Of a DNA stretch of 64,000 nt, positions 1 to 11,528 are shown piece after piece; the first letter of the stretch is position 1; each line of letters opens with the position of its first letter. The DNA comes from Blumeriella jaapii. Taxonomy: Eukaryota; Ascomycota; Leotiomycetes; Helotiales; Drepanopezizaceae. The stretch spans positions 248,001-312,000 of the forward strand of contig VWND01000015.1 in the NCBI GenBank assembly GCA_009599575.1. Reading direction: 5' to 3'. Position numbers and translations under genes: made by a program. Under the pieces are notes generated by a model, which saw only the letters and a list, made by a program, of their open reading frames with translations, did no database searches and had not been told where the DNA came from.

Positions 1-1
1 C

Positions 2-364
2 TCGACCGTGGAGCGTCTGGAAGCCGAAAACCTCGCCCTTGATGCACGCTCTGCGTACGGAAGGGACCGCACGCAGCAGAAGCTAGGCAAGGAAGAGATC
101 ATGAAAAGAGGCAAAGACCAAGGCCGCGAGTTCTACGAGAACGCGTGCATGCGCGCCGTCAACCAGAGCGTAGGCCGCGCCATCCGCCACCGCGGCGACT
201 ACGCAGCGATCGTCCTGATCGACAAGCGCTTCGAGGGGCAGCGGGTCAGAGGGAAGCTGCCGGGGTGGATCCGCGAGGGCTTGGTGGAGGGGAGCGGGGA
301 GAAGGGGTTTGGCGTCTTGATGGGTGCGCTGGGCGGCTTTTTTAGAGGAAAGACGGGGGTGTAG
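2..364 (+). CDS. CHL1: Chl1/DDX11-type DNA helicase, C-terminal fragment
   Basis: This is the last exon, or part of it, of a superfamily 2 iron-sulfur DNA helicase; the frame is open to the left edge, so the N-terminus lies outside the window. The segment NQSVGRAIRHRGDYAAIVLI (near positions 163-222) is helicase motif VI (QxxGRxxR) in the form seen in the XPD/FANCJ/Chl1 group, and the preceding REFYENACMRAVNQ matches Chl1 best. Family knowledge: Chl1 unwinds DNA at replication forks and helps sister chromatid cohesion with Ctf18 and Eco1. The iron-sulfur domain and Walker motifs are not in the window. A Rad3 or FANCJ relative is less likely. The frame ends at a TAG. Confidence 0.85.
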   Translation, partial: STVERLEAENLALDARSAYGRDRTQQKLGKEEIMKRGKDQGREFYENACMRAVNQSVGRAIRHRGDYAAIVLIDKRFEGQRVRGKLPGWIREGLVEGSGEKGFGVLMGALGGFFRGKTGV

Positions 365-942
365 AACGTTGCATCGTCGATCAAGTTCAGTTACCTGTGT
401 GGGCGGTCTTCTTTGGGATTAGGTCGGGAGCAAGGAGAGAGTGTGATTTGTTGTTTCGACGTAAGTAGGAGTCTGGGGTAAACAAAACGTAGCGAACCTG
501 TGATGTACACACTGTACTGTACTTCTTCCTGTAAGGTGCACGAACAAACAACACACGGACTAAGCTATCCTCATCGTTGGAAAACAACTGAGAGAGGAAA
601 AGGAAAGGAAAAGACAGCTGGGCGTGCTCAATCTGTCGTGTCAGATCTCGGGCGACTGGAAGGGGAGACCACGCGTCGAAGCACGGATACGGCGCCCCTC
701 TGAAGCCCCAGCTTGAGGAACAGGCCCGCTACCAGGGCCGTGAAACGAAAGAGACCATTTGGTTGTTTGGTGCGCTTATTGATGATTCCATTTTGCGCAA
801 TCGCAGAACTTCAGTCGGCACCTGTTGGTGCGGAAGCTTTCTACTAGTGTACAAATATCCCTCCCTGCTTTGGGGTTCTCGAGCCTCACCGACGCGGGCA
901 AATGTGGCGGCATCGAGGCGCGTCCATCCTCTCAAAGCTCGA
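365..942. other. Intergenic region between two converging 3' ends
   Basis: No coding frame is convincing here. It holds the 3' flanks of the helicase (plus strand) and of the 2EXR gene (minus strand). A GTAC-rich stretch (504-523, TGTACACACTGTACTGTACT) resembles motifs in several other intergenic regions of this window. Confidence 0.5.
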
Positions 943-1893
943 CTAGAAATCGAATAATCTTTCTGTGTCAGGTAGTCCTTCACAGGGGCATCTCACGCTG
1001 CCTTCAGACGCAAGATTGTAAGGAAGAGAGAAAGGATGACGTATGAATGCACCCCGTCGTTCCGATCTACACTCACAGCAAGTTTTTCCATTGATGGAGA
1101 CCCTCTTTACTTGAATCTCGGGGCATTTCCAGTCGGGGTTTTTCGCAAGAAGAATGCGCATCTTACGATGAGGTGGATGGCTTCGAATGTCATGTTCATA
1201 CCACGGTCTTGATTCGATGAGGCCGTGCCCATTTTGAGCTAGCCTGGGACAAGAATAATCATGGGCGTAGACGGTCAGTGTTTCGAGATGGCGGAAGCTC
1301 AATAACCAGGCCTTGTTGATAACACGAGAGTCGATTGCCAAGTGACGGATCTCGCCCAGACTTTGAAGTAGTGGCCAAGGTATCCGCGGAGTATTATCCT
1401 TACAGACGTAGACTGTATCGAGGTGAGGGTTAAACCAGATGGGCGAATATCGCGTGCCTCTCCGGGTACAGACAATGAAGACCTTCATCGCTTCTACTCG
1501 AGACTCCCTGCAGACATGAAGGACCTCTGGTGGCGGAAGATTGGTTTTGAACGTGTTGCCCCAACCCAACTTCATCTTGCATAACGAGACTCTGACAGTT
1601 CGGGGATTGTTGCAACAGAATTTCCACTGAGTCACAGGGCAGTCAGTATAAGTCTAGAGTGTACGCCAGAGTAGCCCAAAATACCACTTACGACGAACGC
1701 ACGAAGTTCTGGGGGAAGTCTCGTAAAGGGAAACGTGACATTCTCGCCTGCCACCTCTGCTAAAGTACCCTGTAAACCGGGTTACTTGATTGGTCATAGA
1801 AGATAGCATCGCGTATATCGGGCCTTGACTTACTGCTGAGGGGCTCGGTTCTTCGCAGGATCTATGGGCTAGAACAGACCCCAAGTCGTCCAT
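943..1893 (-). CDS. 2EXR domain-containing protein
   Basis: Three exons join in frame: 1893-1834, 1769-1692 and 1626-943, with GTAAGT donors and CAG acceptors (introns 1770-1833 and 1627-1691). The join creates the 2EXR signature FTRLPPELRAFV followed by WKFCCNNPRTV, then LPPPEVLHVCRESRVEAM and WFNPHLDTVYVC, the usual order in this fungal family. Each exon alone looks meaningless, which supports the model. The predicted protein is about 273 residues. The start at 1893 (MDDLGS) is the nearest in-frame Met; an upstream in-frame Met is possible. A GTGAGTG near 1070 could be a further donor, so the last 40 residues are uncertain. The family's function is unknown. It has no obvious membrane segment. 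Confidence 0.75.
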
Positions 1894-2986
1894 GATGGAA
1901 TACGCAGGCAGGAACGAGCCCGATGGGTAGGTCGGATGAGAGTTTAGAAGGCGAATCTGACGCCAGCTCGTTGTTGCATCTCTAACTTGACTTGATCGGG
2001 GTTTAGGAGTCGGTAGGGAATGAAGCTGCGCATTTATAGCTCTGAGTTTCATGGGTTGAATGTAGACAAAACGTACGCAGAACAATGCTGACATTTCCCC
2101 AAGTATCTAGAATAAGACCGGCAGAAGCTGGGGGGAAAATAAAGTCACAGTATGAGAGCATTAACTGAAAGGAGTAGAAAAACTTTACCTTGATTTATGT
2201 CAAGAAAAAAAGTCCTTGGAAACAGTGACCTTTATCCTCAATAAGAGCTTAGTTAGAGGAGAGTGGGAGAAGCTTCGGTGTGAACGTACGAGCTCATCAA
2301 AGCAAATGAAGTAAAGACCTGAGATAAAGAACGGAGCTGCCCTTCTCCTTCTATTAATATCGCGTTCAGTTGAGAGCTCCCAAGACGTTCTGAAAGCTAG
2401 GGCACTAGCACAGGCGAACATCAAAGTACAATGAACAATACAGAAGATCATGATTTGTGGATAAGCAGAGTAAAAGAAACATCGATGCTCAGGGGGTTCA
2501 GACTGAGGAACTTATCTCCGCAAGGTAACAAAAACAAAAAAGAATTGATATTCAAACTCAACCTCTGAGAATGTCTTTCTACATGGCGTGTTTATTCAAG
2601 CGATTGATACCAGCTAATAGAAATCTGCGAGCTAAGAACGCAGTCATTGAAGACCTACATTAGGATTTTCTTGGAAAGCGTAAATAATGATAAGAAGAAG
2701 AATCTAGATGGGAACAAGATTGAGAGAACTGTAGATCAATCAGAGATTGAGAACCGAATTAAGAGAGCTCGAGCATAGTGGCCCGAGGAGTGGCGCTTGT
2801 ATCGTTAGTCATGTGACATGGCTAACGAGTCTAGCTTGGTTCGGGCTTAGCTCCCGATTCGCAAAATTCGAAGCTCGCAAAAAAAACGAGCTTGAAGCGA
2901 ACACAGATACACGACTCTTTTTCACCTGCACCACATCGCGATTCTTCTTCCAACCGGTAGGGGAAACTCGCAATCTCACCGACGCC
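1894..2986. other. Gene-free region upstream of NOP56
   Basis: Short frames occur on both strands, but none has a recognisable domain, sensible codon pattern or splice structure. The last 300 bases before 2987 are presumably the NOP56 promoter and 5' UTR. I see nothing else that can be supported. Confidence 0.4.
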
Positions 2987-4622
2987 ATGGCCGACATCAA
3001 TTATCTGCTCCACGAGAGCGCGGTGGGATATGCAGTCTTCGAGGTTGTCCATCAAGCCGATACTGTCGGTAACAGATTGAAAGAGGTTCAGGATGCTTCC
3101 CAAGATCTTGCAAAGTTTGGAAAGATGGTGAAACTTGTAAACTTTGCGCCATACAGGTAAGCGCATTGTTGAGCGATTTCTGCAACGCGATTAACAAATT
3201 TGCAGAGGAGCAGCTGAAGCTCTCGAGAACATAAACGATGTATCTGAGGGAGTCCTCTCCGAGTACCTCCGATCGAACCTCGAATTGAACCTCCCGAAGC
3301 CGTCCAAGAAGAAAAAGGTTGTGCTCGGTGTTTCGGATAAGAACCTGGCCGGTAGTATCAAGGCCTCTTTCCCCGGCGTCGACTGCGAAACTAGTGAAAC
3401 TTCCGAGGTGGTAGCTGATCTGCTCCGTGGATTGCGATTCCACGCAGGAAAGCTTCTCAAGGGTCTCCAAGAGGGCGATGTTGAAAGAGCTCAGCTGGGT
3501 TTGGGCCACGCCTACTCTCGCGCGCGAGTAAAGTTCTCGGTCCAGAAGAACGACAACCACATCATTCAAGCCATTGCGACCCTCGACCACCTTGACAAGG
3601 CAGTCAACACCTTCTCTATGCGTGTCCGAGAATGGTACGGCTGGCACTTCCCCGAACTGGTCCGAATTGTCTCCGACAACCACACCTACGCTAAGCTTGC
3701 TCTCGCGATTGGCGACAAGAAGACCTTGAGCGATACCTCGTTACACGATCTTGCTGCTATTGTGAATGACGATGGAGATATTGCACAGGCAATCATTGAC
3801 GCCGCGCGAGTTAGTATGGGTCAGGATATTTCGGAGAACGATATGGAGAATGTTTCGGCATTTGCAAACAGAGTGGTCAAGCTTGCCGAGTACAGAAGAT
3901 CTCTCTTCCAGTACTTGACCGACAAGATGGCAGTTGTCGCACCCAACTTGGCTTCCCTGATCGGAGAGGTCGTTGCGGCGCGTTTGATTTCCCACGCTGG
4001 CTCGCTCACCAACCTCTCCAAATACCCCGCTTCCACAGTCCAGATTCTTGGAGCCGAGAAGGCTCTTTTCAGAGCGTTGAAGACCAAGGGAAACACCCCC
4101 AAATATGGATTGATCTACCATTCAAGCTTCATAGGTCGGGCTGGAGCTAAGAACAAGGGTCGCATTTCTAGATTTTTGGCCAACAAGTGCAGCATTGCAA
4201 GCAGAATCGACAACTTTTCCGAGGAGCCGACCACAAAGTTTGGTTTAGCTTTGAGAAGGCAAGTCGAGGAGAGGTTGGACTTCTATGCTACCGGAACCGC
4301 ACCGACAAAGAACGAGGATGCAATGGTACGTTTTCCAATACGTTATTAGTTAGAAATTACCACTAACCTTTCTAACCAGAAATCCGCTATGGATGCAGTG
4401 CTTGGTGATATCAAGGTCGCCGACCCAACCGAAGACGCCGAAATGGCAGACATTACTCCTCGTGCTATCCAAAAGCAAGAGAAGAAGTCCAAGGACAAGA
4501 AGGAGAAGTCCAAAGACAAGGAATCTAAGAAGGATAAGAAACGCCGGCACAGCGAGGTCAACGGTGACGAACCTGCTGTCGAGAAAAAGAAGAAGAAGAA
4601 GAGCAAAACCGCGGATGCGTAA
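2987..4622 (+). CDS. NOP56: Nucleolar protein Nop56 (box C/D snoRNP core)
   Basis: Exons 2987-3156, 3206-4325 and 4380-4622 join in frame to 510 aa, close to yeast Nop56 (about 504). Order: NOP5 N-terminal domain ([20 protein letters not shown] at the start), a coiled region, the Nop RNA/protein-binding domain (around residues 260-410, including [20 protein letters not shown]), then a Lys/Glu/Asp-rich tail of KKE/KKD-like runs in exon 3. Family knowledge: Nop56 pairs with Nop58 and fibrillarin in box C/D particles that 2'-O-methylate pre-rRNA and assist ribosome assembly in the nucleolus. ATG 2987 is chosen because it begins the conserved N-terminus; the frame upstream is not conserved. Introns are 49 and 54 nt. 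Confidence 0.95.
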
Positions 4623-5144
4623 TGCGGGCCGACGAACGAACGTGGCTCTTCTCTCTTGTGGTGTAAAATTGGGCTGGATTTCCTGGCGCCCTGGTGTTAG
4701 ATGCGTTCGGTAGTGTTTATGTTTGTGTATACTGGCGTTGATGGATACTCATGCTGCCCGGGGAAAAGGATACTTTTTTACTTGCATCAACGACCTGGCT
4801 AGCGCTGATATTTGCTCCTCCTACGACCGCCAGGCACTCGTGGATCGCCTGCTAGGTACATAAGTAGGTAGCACCAATGCCATATTCGATTGCACTATAC
4901 TCTCTCTGTATTGCAAGTCTCCTCGTAGAGGACATACGAAACTACCAAAGCAACAAAGAATCTCGAATGTTTGCAAAAGCCGCGAAACGGTCGGAAAATT
5001 CACACATCCTTGTATTATTGTATGTGATCTTTCCTAGAATCCGAATGATGCCTTGTAAAAACCCCTGTAGAAACGCCGTGCCTTTCGCCATGCTAACCGT
5101 ATCTCCAACCTTGCTTCGGTCCTCTGTTTTGAACCCACAGCTAT
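4623..5144. other. Convergent 3' flanks of NOP56 and VPS4
   Basis: NOP56 and VPS4 end tail to tail here. No credible coding frame or RNA gene was recognised; the short frame at 4877-5194 is a shadow extending into the VPS4 3' end. Confidence 0.5.
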
Positions 5145-6553
5145 CTACGCGCCCTCACTACCAAACTCTGCTGTCCACTCCTCGCTGCGTTTGATGTCTT
5201 CTTGCGATACCGTCGGTCTTGAGCCCTTGATTGCCTTTATGAAATCTTTGAGCAGCAGGGGAGGCTCGAGAAGCTTATCGGAGTCGACGTCGGTCCAGGA
5301 CATTTCCATTGCTCCCGCGTCACCGGGCGAGCATGGGGTCAACTTCTCAACTCCATTGTCCTTTACCTGCGTTTCGGTTAGTGCGTTTCCGGAATGGTAA
5401 CACAGACACAAATCACTTGCCTTCTTGTAATGTGTGGCCATCTGAATCTTGCGCACAGGCTGCATAAGAGCATCTTGGACTGCAATGCTGATGTCGCTTC
5501 CTGAATACCCTTCACTCAGCTCTCCCAGTGTTCTGAAATCAGCTCCAGCAAGCTCGCAGGGCGTAGATCCGACGCTGATCTCAAACATCTTCGTCCGCGC
5601 TGGGAGGTCAGGGAGGGAGATGTGCACACGTCTTTGGAACCGACGACGAATTGCTGCATCTAGTTGCCATGGGATATTCGTTGCGCCGAGTACGAGAACA
5701 CCCTTGCTATCGCGACCTACACCATCCATCTGCACCAGCATTTCTGTCTTGATCCGTCGAGAGGCTTCAGACTCTCCTTCGCCACGAGGACCACACAACG
5801 CATCCACCTCATCGATGAAGATAATAGAAGGCTTGTTTTCGCGGGCCATAGCAAACAGTTGCTTTACTAATCTGTGAAGTCCGTCAGTACCTTCCAACGA
5901 ATGGGAATTTGTCCAACCAACCTTTCACTTTCTCCCATCCATTTGCTGACCAAATCGGAACTGCTAACACTGAAAAAGGTGCTGTTCGCCTCTGTAGCCA
6001 CAGCCTTTGCCAGGTAACTCTTTCCCGTGCCAGGAGGTCCATACAGCAAGATACCCTTCCATGGCTGTCTCTTTCCTGTGAATAGATGCGGGAACTTTAT
6101 AGGCAAGATGACAGCCTCTTTCAGCGCCTCTTTCGCACCCTCGAGACCAGCAACATCCTCCCACTTGATATTCGGCTTATCCTGCAGTATGGCTCCCGCG
6201 AGCGCATTTCTCAGCTTCTTGCTGTCGGCATCGACTTCTTCCTCTCCATCCTTTCCCTTACCACCTCCGCCCGCACTACTGCCGTTTGCGCCTACCATGC
6301 CGACTTTCTTGTGCTTCCCATCTGCGTCTGCTAGATGCGCCTTCAGCTTTTCAGCCCGCTCCATGTATTCGCCTGCCTTTGCTCTGATCATCTCCTTGGA
6401 TTTGGCATTCTTCTCCCACTTCAGCGCCAGCATAAACAGCTCCAGAGACTGATAGTATAATTGGTATGCCTTGTCGTATTCTGCCGCAGTATCAGCCTCG
6501 ATGGCTTTCTTGACCACGTCTATGGCACGCCCGAGGAAGTCGGTGTTCGACAT
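5145..6553 (-). CDS. VPS4: Vps4 AAA ATPase (ESCRT-III disassembly)
   Basis: Exons 6553-5922, 5871-5421 and 5366-5145 give 434 aa (yeast Vps4 is 437). Residues about 4-75 form the MIT domain that binds ESCRT-III tails; a Gly/Lys linker follows; the AAA module has Walker A GPPGTGKS (172-179), Walker [10 protein letters not shown] (about 227-235) and the Arg-finger region IRRRFQRRV; the Vps4 C-terminal helix ends the protein ([13 protein letters not shown]). Family knowledge: the hexamer pulls apart ESCRT-III at endosomes for multivesicular body sorting. The first intron (5872-5921) uses GTTGGT. The second (5367-5420) begins GCAAGT and ends CGCAG with an internal CTAAC: a GC-AG intron of 54 nt without stops, so retention would add 18 residues. 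It is removed here because homologues lack that segment. Confidence 0.95.
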
Positions 6554-7131
6554 GTCGGAAGTGGGAACTCGTCTATTCTGTGATTTCGAGAGCTTTCTGA
6601 TGCTCGGCAACCCAATAGAATTGTTGAAATGCGTAGACCTCTTCAAGGGTGTTGTCCGTGTCGCAAATTTGCGGCCTTGTGGATTGTGTGTTCGTTCGGA
6701 CAGTCCACTTGGTGGGTGCTGCACTGTAAGTGCGAGACAGTGGGGCAAACGAGAGCTTCAGTAGTGCTGGACTAACTGCACAAGGACTTGATTCATGATT
6801 TTCAGAGCCTCTTGGAGCTCATGTCTCTCTATTGCTCGAGTGACGTTTGCCTCTGTTGTTTTGTGAGGTAGGGTTGGGTTCTGGTCGAACAGCTTGGCGG
6901 AGAGTGCAGATACGCTGCCTCTGACCCCGCGATGGCGCTAGTGAGCGACCGGATTTTGATATTTGCCTTTTCTCAACCACAAAACCCATGTTGACTGGCT
7001 ACTCTATTGAACACCTCTTGGCAATATCTTTGCAATAACATAAGAAGATTGCTCACTGTCCGCCAATTCCAAGGATTCTACGACTGCACAGGCACGTTCG
7101 TGAAGGCATTTCGGACATCTTAACTGCAAGC
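6554..7131. promoter_or_regulatory. Shared upstream region of VPS4 and prefoldin 6
   Basis: The two genes are divergently transcribed with start codons 578 nt apart, so both promoters must lie here or overlap neighbouring 5' UTRs. The VPS4 reading frame remains open upstream of its ATG, but the extra residues are not conserved. No specific factor site can be assigned. Confidence 0.5.
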
Positions 7132-7712
7132 ATGGCGGAAGCACAGCAACAACTCCAAGCTCTTTCCGACGAGTACCAAAAGCTGCAGCAAGGTACGCAG
7201 CCCTCAATACTTCTCAAGAAACCGAAACTAAGAATGTGTTCGCAGACCTACAAACCAATGTCAGTTCGAGACAAAAGCTGGAGTCGCAACAACAAGAAAA
7301 CAAGGCAGTCCAGAAAGTTTGGCGCACCCATTGGCAACAGTTGAGCGCAAAGCTAAGGAATGCAGGAATTTGAGGGCCTGAAAGAGGATGCGAATATCTA
7401 CAAGATGGTCGGCCCGGTCCTGTTAAAGCAAGACAAGGCGGAAGCTGTTATGGCTGTCAACGGCCGGCTGGAGTTCATTGAGAACGAGATGTGAGATCAG
7501 ACATTCAAATATTGAAGAAGCAGTGCTGATACTGCTACAGAAAGAGGATCGAGAAGCAAATCAGCGACGTCGAGGGCAAGAGCGATGGTGTGAGGCAGCA
7601 GGTTCGTCGAATTTTCATTGAAAGATAGAGCTGGGATTGACGAGAACAGATCATCCAACTCCAATCGCAAGGGCAACAGCAACAGGGCGCACAACCTCAG
7701 GTTGCGGCGTGA
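7132..7712 (+). CDS. YKE2: Prefoldin subunit 6
   Basis: Five small exons (7132-7192, 7246-7316, 7366-7490, 7541-7601, 7650-7712) join in frame into 126 aa, the normal prefoldin-beta length. Typical segments appear across the joins: LSDEYQKLQQDLQTNVSSRQ, then QQQENKAVQKEFEGL, then ANIYKMVGPVLLKQDKAEA and VNGRLEFIENEIKRIEKQ. This is two coiled-coil helices around a beta hairpin. The C-terminus is Gln-rich. Family knowledge: prefoldin is a hexamer that hands unfolded actin and tubulin to the CCT chaperonin in the cytosol. The introns (48-53 nt) all have GT-AG ends; without them the frame is broken, which is why no long open frame is visible. Confidence 0.92.
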
Positions 7713-9726
7713 ACATGATTTGCACGAGAGCTAGGCGTTGAGGAGCTGCATTGTTTGGCGTACGATATCAAAAAAAGTTCTTCGTCTTCTCGAATGCTGT
7801 ATCTTGGGGTGGACCACTGCTCTGCATCAGCTTGCGGTGTTTACGAGCTCCTTTGCGACTCCTGGGTCGATGTTTCCATTATGTTTGAGTAAGATTTTAT
7901 GCCCAGCCTGAGCAAATCCTCCGTCTAAGAGCGTGGCTCATGATCTTGGAGGATCTACCTCCATCAACAGACGAAGCGACTCTAGCAAGAGGCTTAAAGC
8001 ATGTTTTTGGATTTTTCAGCAAAGCATCTGTGCTACTTGCTCCCTTCTGTGGAGGGCGATGCTCATGCCGATTCCATCCTTCGATCAGCCTGACTACACG
8101 CTGCCCTGAAAGAGGCCATGAAATCAACACAAATTTGTCTTTGGCAAATACTTCCTCACTGAAATTCTTTCTCAGGTTTTATGAAAACGTGCTCGAACAA
8201 CTTGCTCTATGTTAGATCCCTCACGTGAAAATCAAGTCAAGTTGCGTTCACAATGAGATTTCCTTCTCAAAGACACCTGGTATGTACCAAATCTTGCACA
8301 TCGTGTCTTGCTCGGTCCACATCTTCTCGGCTGTCTTGTAGACTTTATATACTCGCCTTGAGTGCCAGTCTTGGGGCAACAGCTATCACTTGGGTCCGTC
8401 TCCATGATCTGATTCCTACACACAGATACGTATCTGTTGACGGTGGATTCTTTTTGTCCGAACGCTGCCAAACTTTCCGCCCTTATATCACCAGGCAATA
8501 AATACATTAGACTTACACAGAGCCAGTCAGTACCTTTGCTGCCAAGGACTCACTCATCGCCACCGCAATCAAATGTCACTCCCAAAAGAACGAGCACTAA
8601 CGTAAGCGTAGCTATACCAGCACCCTGTACATCACCGGATTTCCAGAACGTCGCATCGAGACACAAGTCAAACGCTATATCCGTGTGACACAGAGTCTCA
8701 TTCATGTTAGCTATCCAAGCTTACCTTTATGGCCAACAGGGGCGAGTTCTCACTTCGTAGCCTCAACCGGTTTCCCTCCCAGCTCCGTCGTAGTACTCTT
8801 TGTAACAAATACACCCGCTTGTTTCGGACATGCAGTGACCACGGAACAGACGGATCACGTGCATCAGGCAGGCTGGAGAAGGCAGGGACGGAAGATCCGA
8901 CTGAGCCGGTGATTCCGGGTCCCACGGGACGAGTGTCACCGTAGCGTGTGTGGTGGGAGGCATGTCCAAACAACTGCTTCACTCTACTGTAAGTAAGTGG
9001 TATATTTCCCAGCAATTCAAAAATACATTCAGCATCGAATCCCCTTTCGCAGGCATGTATCCCCCCCCTCCGTATAAATCCGACGAAAAGTGGGTTGTTG
9101 GAGCTCGCTCGCGTGACCCCCCACTTTCCGCAAACGAAAGTCAACAATGGTTTCCTAGGGAGGAACTTCGCGATCGACAAAGTCTGGATCCCACGAAAGA
9201 GCAATTGAGAACGGAATCTTCAGACGTCATGCTTCGAGCCCAAACGCAAAAGTGCGTCGGACTTCGGAGAGCTCACTGACCAGGACGTCGCGGAATTCGC
9301 CTTGAGCGTCGCTTGAATTGGCGAAAAGTTCAACTATGTGAATGTATGTACCTGAGACCGCTTCAATATCCCGCCTCGGATATTTCTACACTTCCCAACA
9401 CTCATATCTCACTTCCTATCCCGGACCTGATCTAGGAATGATTAAGGATCTTGACATCGATAATCATCTTTTTCTTTTTCCTACTAGGTACTCCCAGTAG
9501 GGTTTTGACAGCTGATCTTGGGTCTCATTTGTATGCATAACATCATGAAAAATGACTCCTTGTCATGAGGATTGAAAACATCCATTGAAACGACGTATAA
9601 TATGGCTGTGATGTTGTCGAATAATGCGTATGATTTAAAACTTAGATCCCAAACCCAAATCTCATCTCGAGATGTGCATGAGTTTCTAAACCACCATCCA
9701 CCGATGACCATTCAGCTACCCTCATA
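7713..9726. other. Two-kilobase gene-poor region
   Basis: Several frames of 60-165 codons exist, but none shows a family signature, a plausible splice chain or consistent codon use. The adjoining SET-MYND gene is decayed, so this stretch may also hold old, unrecognisable sequence. No tRNA, repeat array or transposase was recognised. Confidence 0.4.
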
Positions 9727-11528
9727 TCATGGCTCATTCTTGCATCTTGTACATCGGCAATCAGATCCCAACCACGTTCTCAATCTTGCCTGACGAGCTC
9801 TTCTGTTCGAATTCAAATCCTCCTCACTGAGGTACGAGACAAATATCTCTTCGCCTTTTTGGATGGTCGTGAGGGTCACAGTCTCTGTATCGCAGGCCTG
9901 TGCCGCGAGGACAGCAACATTGGCCGCGTTCGGAGCGCAGCTATGGTTGAACCAGCTGTACGATGGCGACAGAATTCGATTGGGGAATCTTGTGGGGGTC
10001 GAGGCGCTATTGTTTTGGATGCGGTTCCAGAGTGTAAGCAAAATCCAGGTATCGAATTGCTCGTCCTCGAAAACATTGATGCCCATGATTTGTAAGGCTT
10101 TGATCGGTCCTGAGACCATCCCATCGAAGACCAAATGAGGTTAGCTGATTTGTTTATGACCAAAGAAGCTATGCTTTGATGGTTGAGAGGGTGTCTTGCT
10201 TCACCAGATTGGATAATCGTAGCCAAAAATCGAGTGAGGATGACTGGCGCTTGGTCTGGGTAGGAGAACTGATAGTTCATAGACTCATGGCCAAAGACCT
10301 TGTCAGCCCAGCCGGTGAAGTGGCTCAACTCCGTTACTCCATCTGGGTAACCGGCGCCTTCGTTTTTTCCACCGTAAGAGTTATGAGCTTGGTTAATGAT
10401 TTCCGAGAAATTTTTACCGCACATTGGTTTATGGTAAAGGTTGACGGCAGTCTCCTGACATTTCAAACCGCAGTAGCGGTATTTTTGGCAGCAATCCAAA
10501 GTGTGGACAAGCTTGCAATCTGCGAGCAACAGAAAACAGTTCCCGCATTACATTGCTGGTTGTTCCAGGGAAACAGCAAATGGATGCGTTTGCTTGAGGA
10601 AAGCCTCTCCCTTGAACATTCTCTTCGTGGCGAAGACACCTTAGCATGTGTTGGGTGTTGATCTCTTGATTGGTCCGCCGATGGATGAAGGTTTGATTTC
10701 CGCACTTTTAGAGGCCTTCTTCAAATCCCGGTTGGCGAGCGAGATCAGCTTCTTGTCTCGAAATCGATACTCGACACCGAGCCAAGGATAGTTATTGACG
10801 TGGCAGCAGCCGAAAGCAAGGTATCGCTTTTGCTCTTCAAACGGAAATCCTCGGTCGGCGTAGACTTTGGCAATCTGTTTGAACTCTTCCTGCGATTTCA
10901 GGCGCCTGCTTTCGAAATTGGGTTTGTCGGAAGGGTGAAGAGTGCTTGCTTCGAAACACACCTTCAAGGCGTCTGGGTATGCATGAAGGTCCATCAAGGA
11001 ATCAATCGGAAAGCAATAGCTATTGATTACGTTAGTGTTTTCACTTAACTCGAGGTGTTCGAAGTCTTACCCGGTACTCCGATAATATGAAAGGTGTGTT
11101 TCGACATGTTTCCTGACCGTGTGTCTATCCGAGTCCGTATCGATGCCTTCAACAGAAGAGACCATCAAGTACAAGCCCATTGACAAACGCACGATTTCGC
11201 CCAACGGAGAATTCTGGTCTAGCCAAGCGTTGCAAAGAAGGATTCATTTCCATGCATCGGCAGCAGAGAGTTCGGGAAATCCGAGCTTGAAGAGGATAGG
11301 AGTCCGCTGCAACCAGAATATACACAGGTGAGGAGTATCTCGGATGTCTCTCGTAGCGTGTATGAGGGAGTCTTGAAGATCGAGTTGTTTCTAATGCCGA
11401 AATGAGCAAGAAATAATTCCACGTGTAGAGCTCAGATTTTGACTCACTCCTGCAGTGAGCGTCACATTTCCGCTATTATGCATCAGCGAGCTCGGCTTCC
11501 ACAAGCTGAGGTCCCATTGTTGATCCAT
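9727..11528 (-). pseudogene. SET-MYND (SMYD-like) methyltransferase gene with three in-frame stops
   Basis: Four exons (11528-11448, 11390-11071, 11019-10205, 10109-9727) have proper splice sites and sum to 1,599 nt (533 codons). Order: N-terminal helical region; SET-N start (GVFATKRMFKGEAF); MYND-type zinc knuckle (CGNC, then CCQKYRYCGLKCQ and MCG); SET core with SWFNHSCAPNAAN and GEEIFVSYL; post-SET cysteines (CRCTRC). Family knowledge: SMYD proteins methylate lysines in histones or cytosolic proteins. Three stops interrupt the single frame: TGA 11246-11244, TAA 10643-10641 and TAA 10550-10548. They could derive from CGA, CAA and CAA by C-to-T changes. Frame and splicing are otherwise perfect, so the damage looks recent and substitution-only. 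Expression as a full protein would need readthrough or editing. Confidence 0.8.

Noticed and set aside
10110..10204. Apparent frameshift between two parts of the SET domain
   Set aside because: Resolved as a 95-nt intron (GTGAAG donor, CTAAC branch point, TCTCAG acceptor) that joins QSG to PIKALQIMG in frame.
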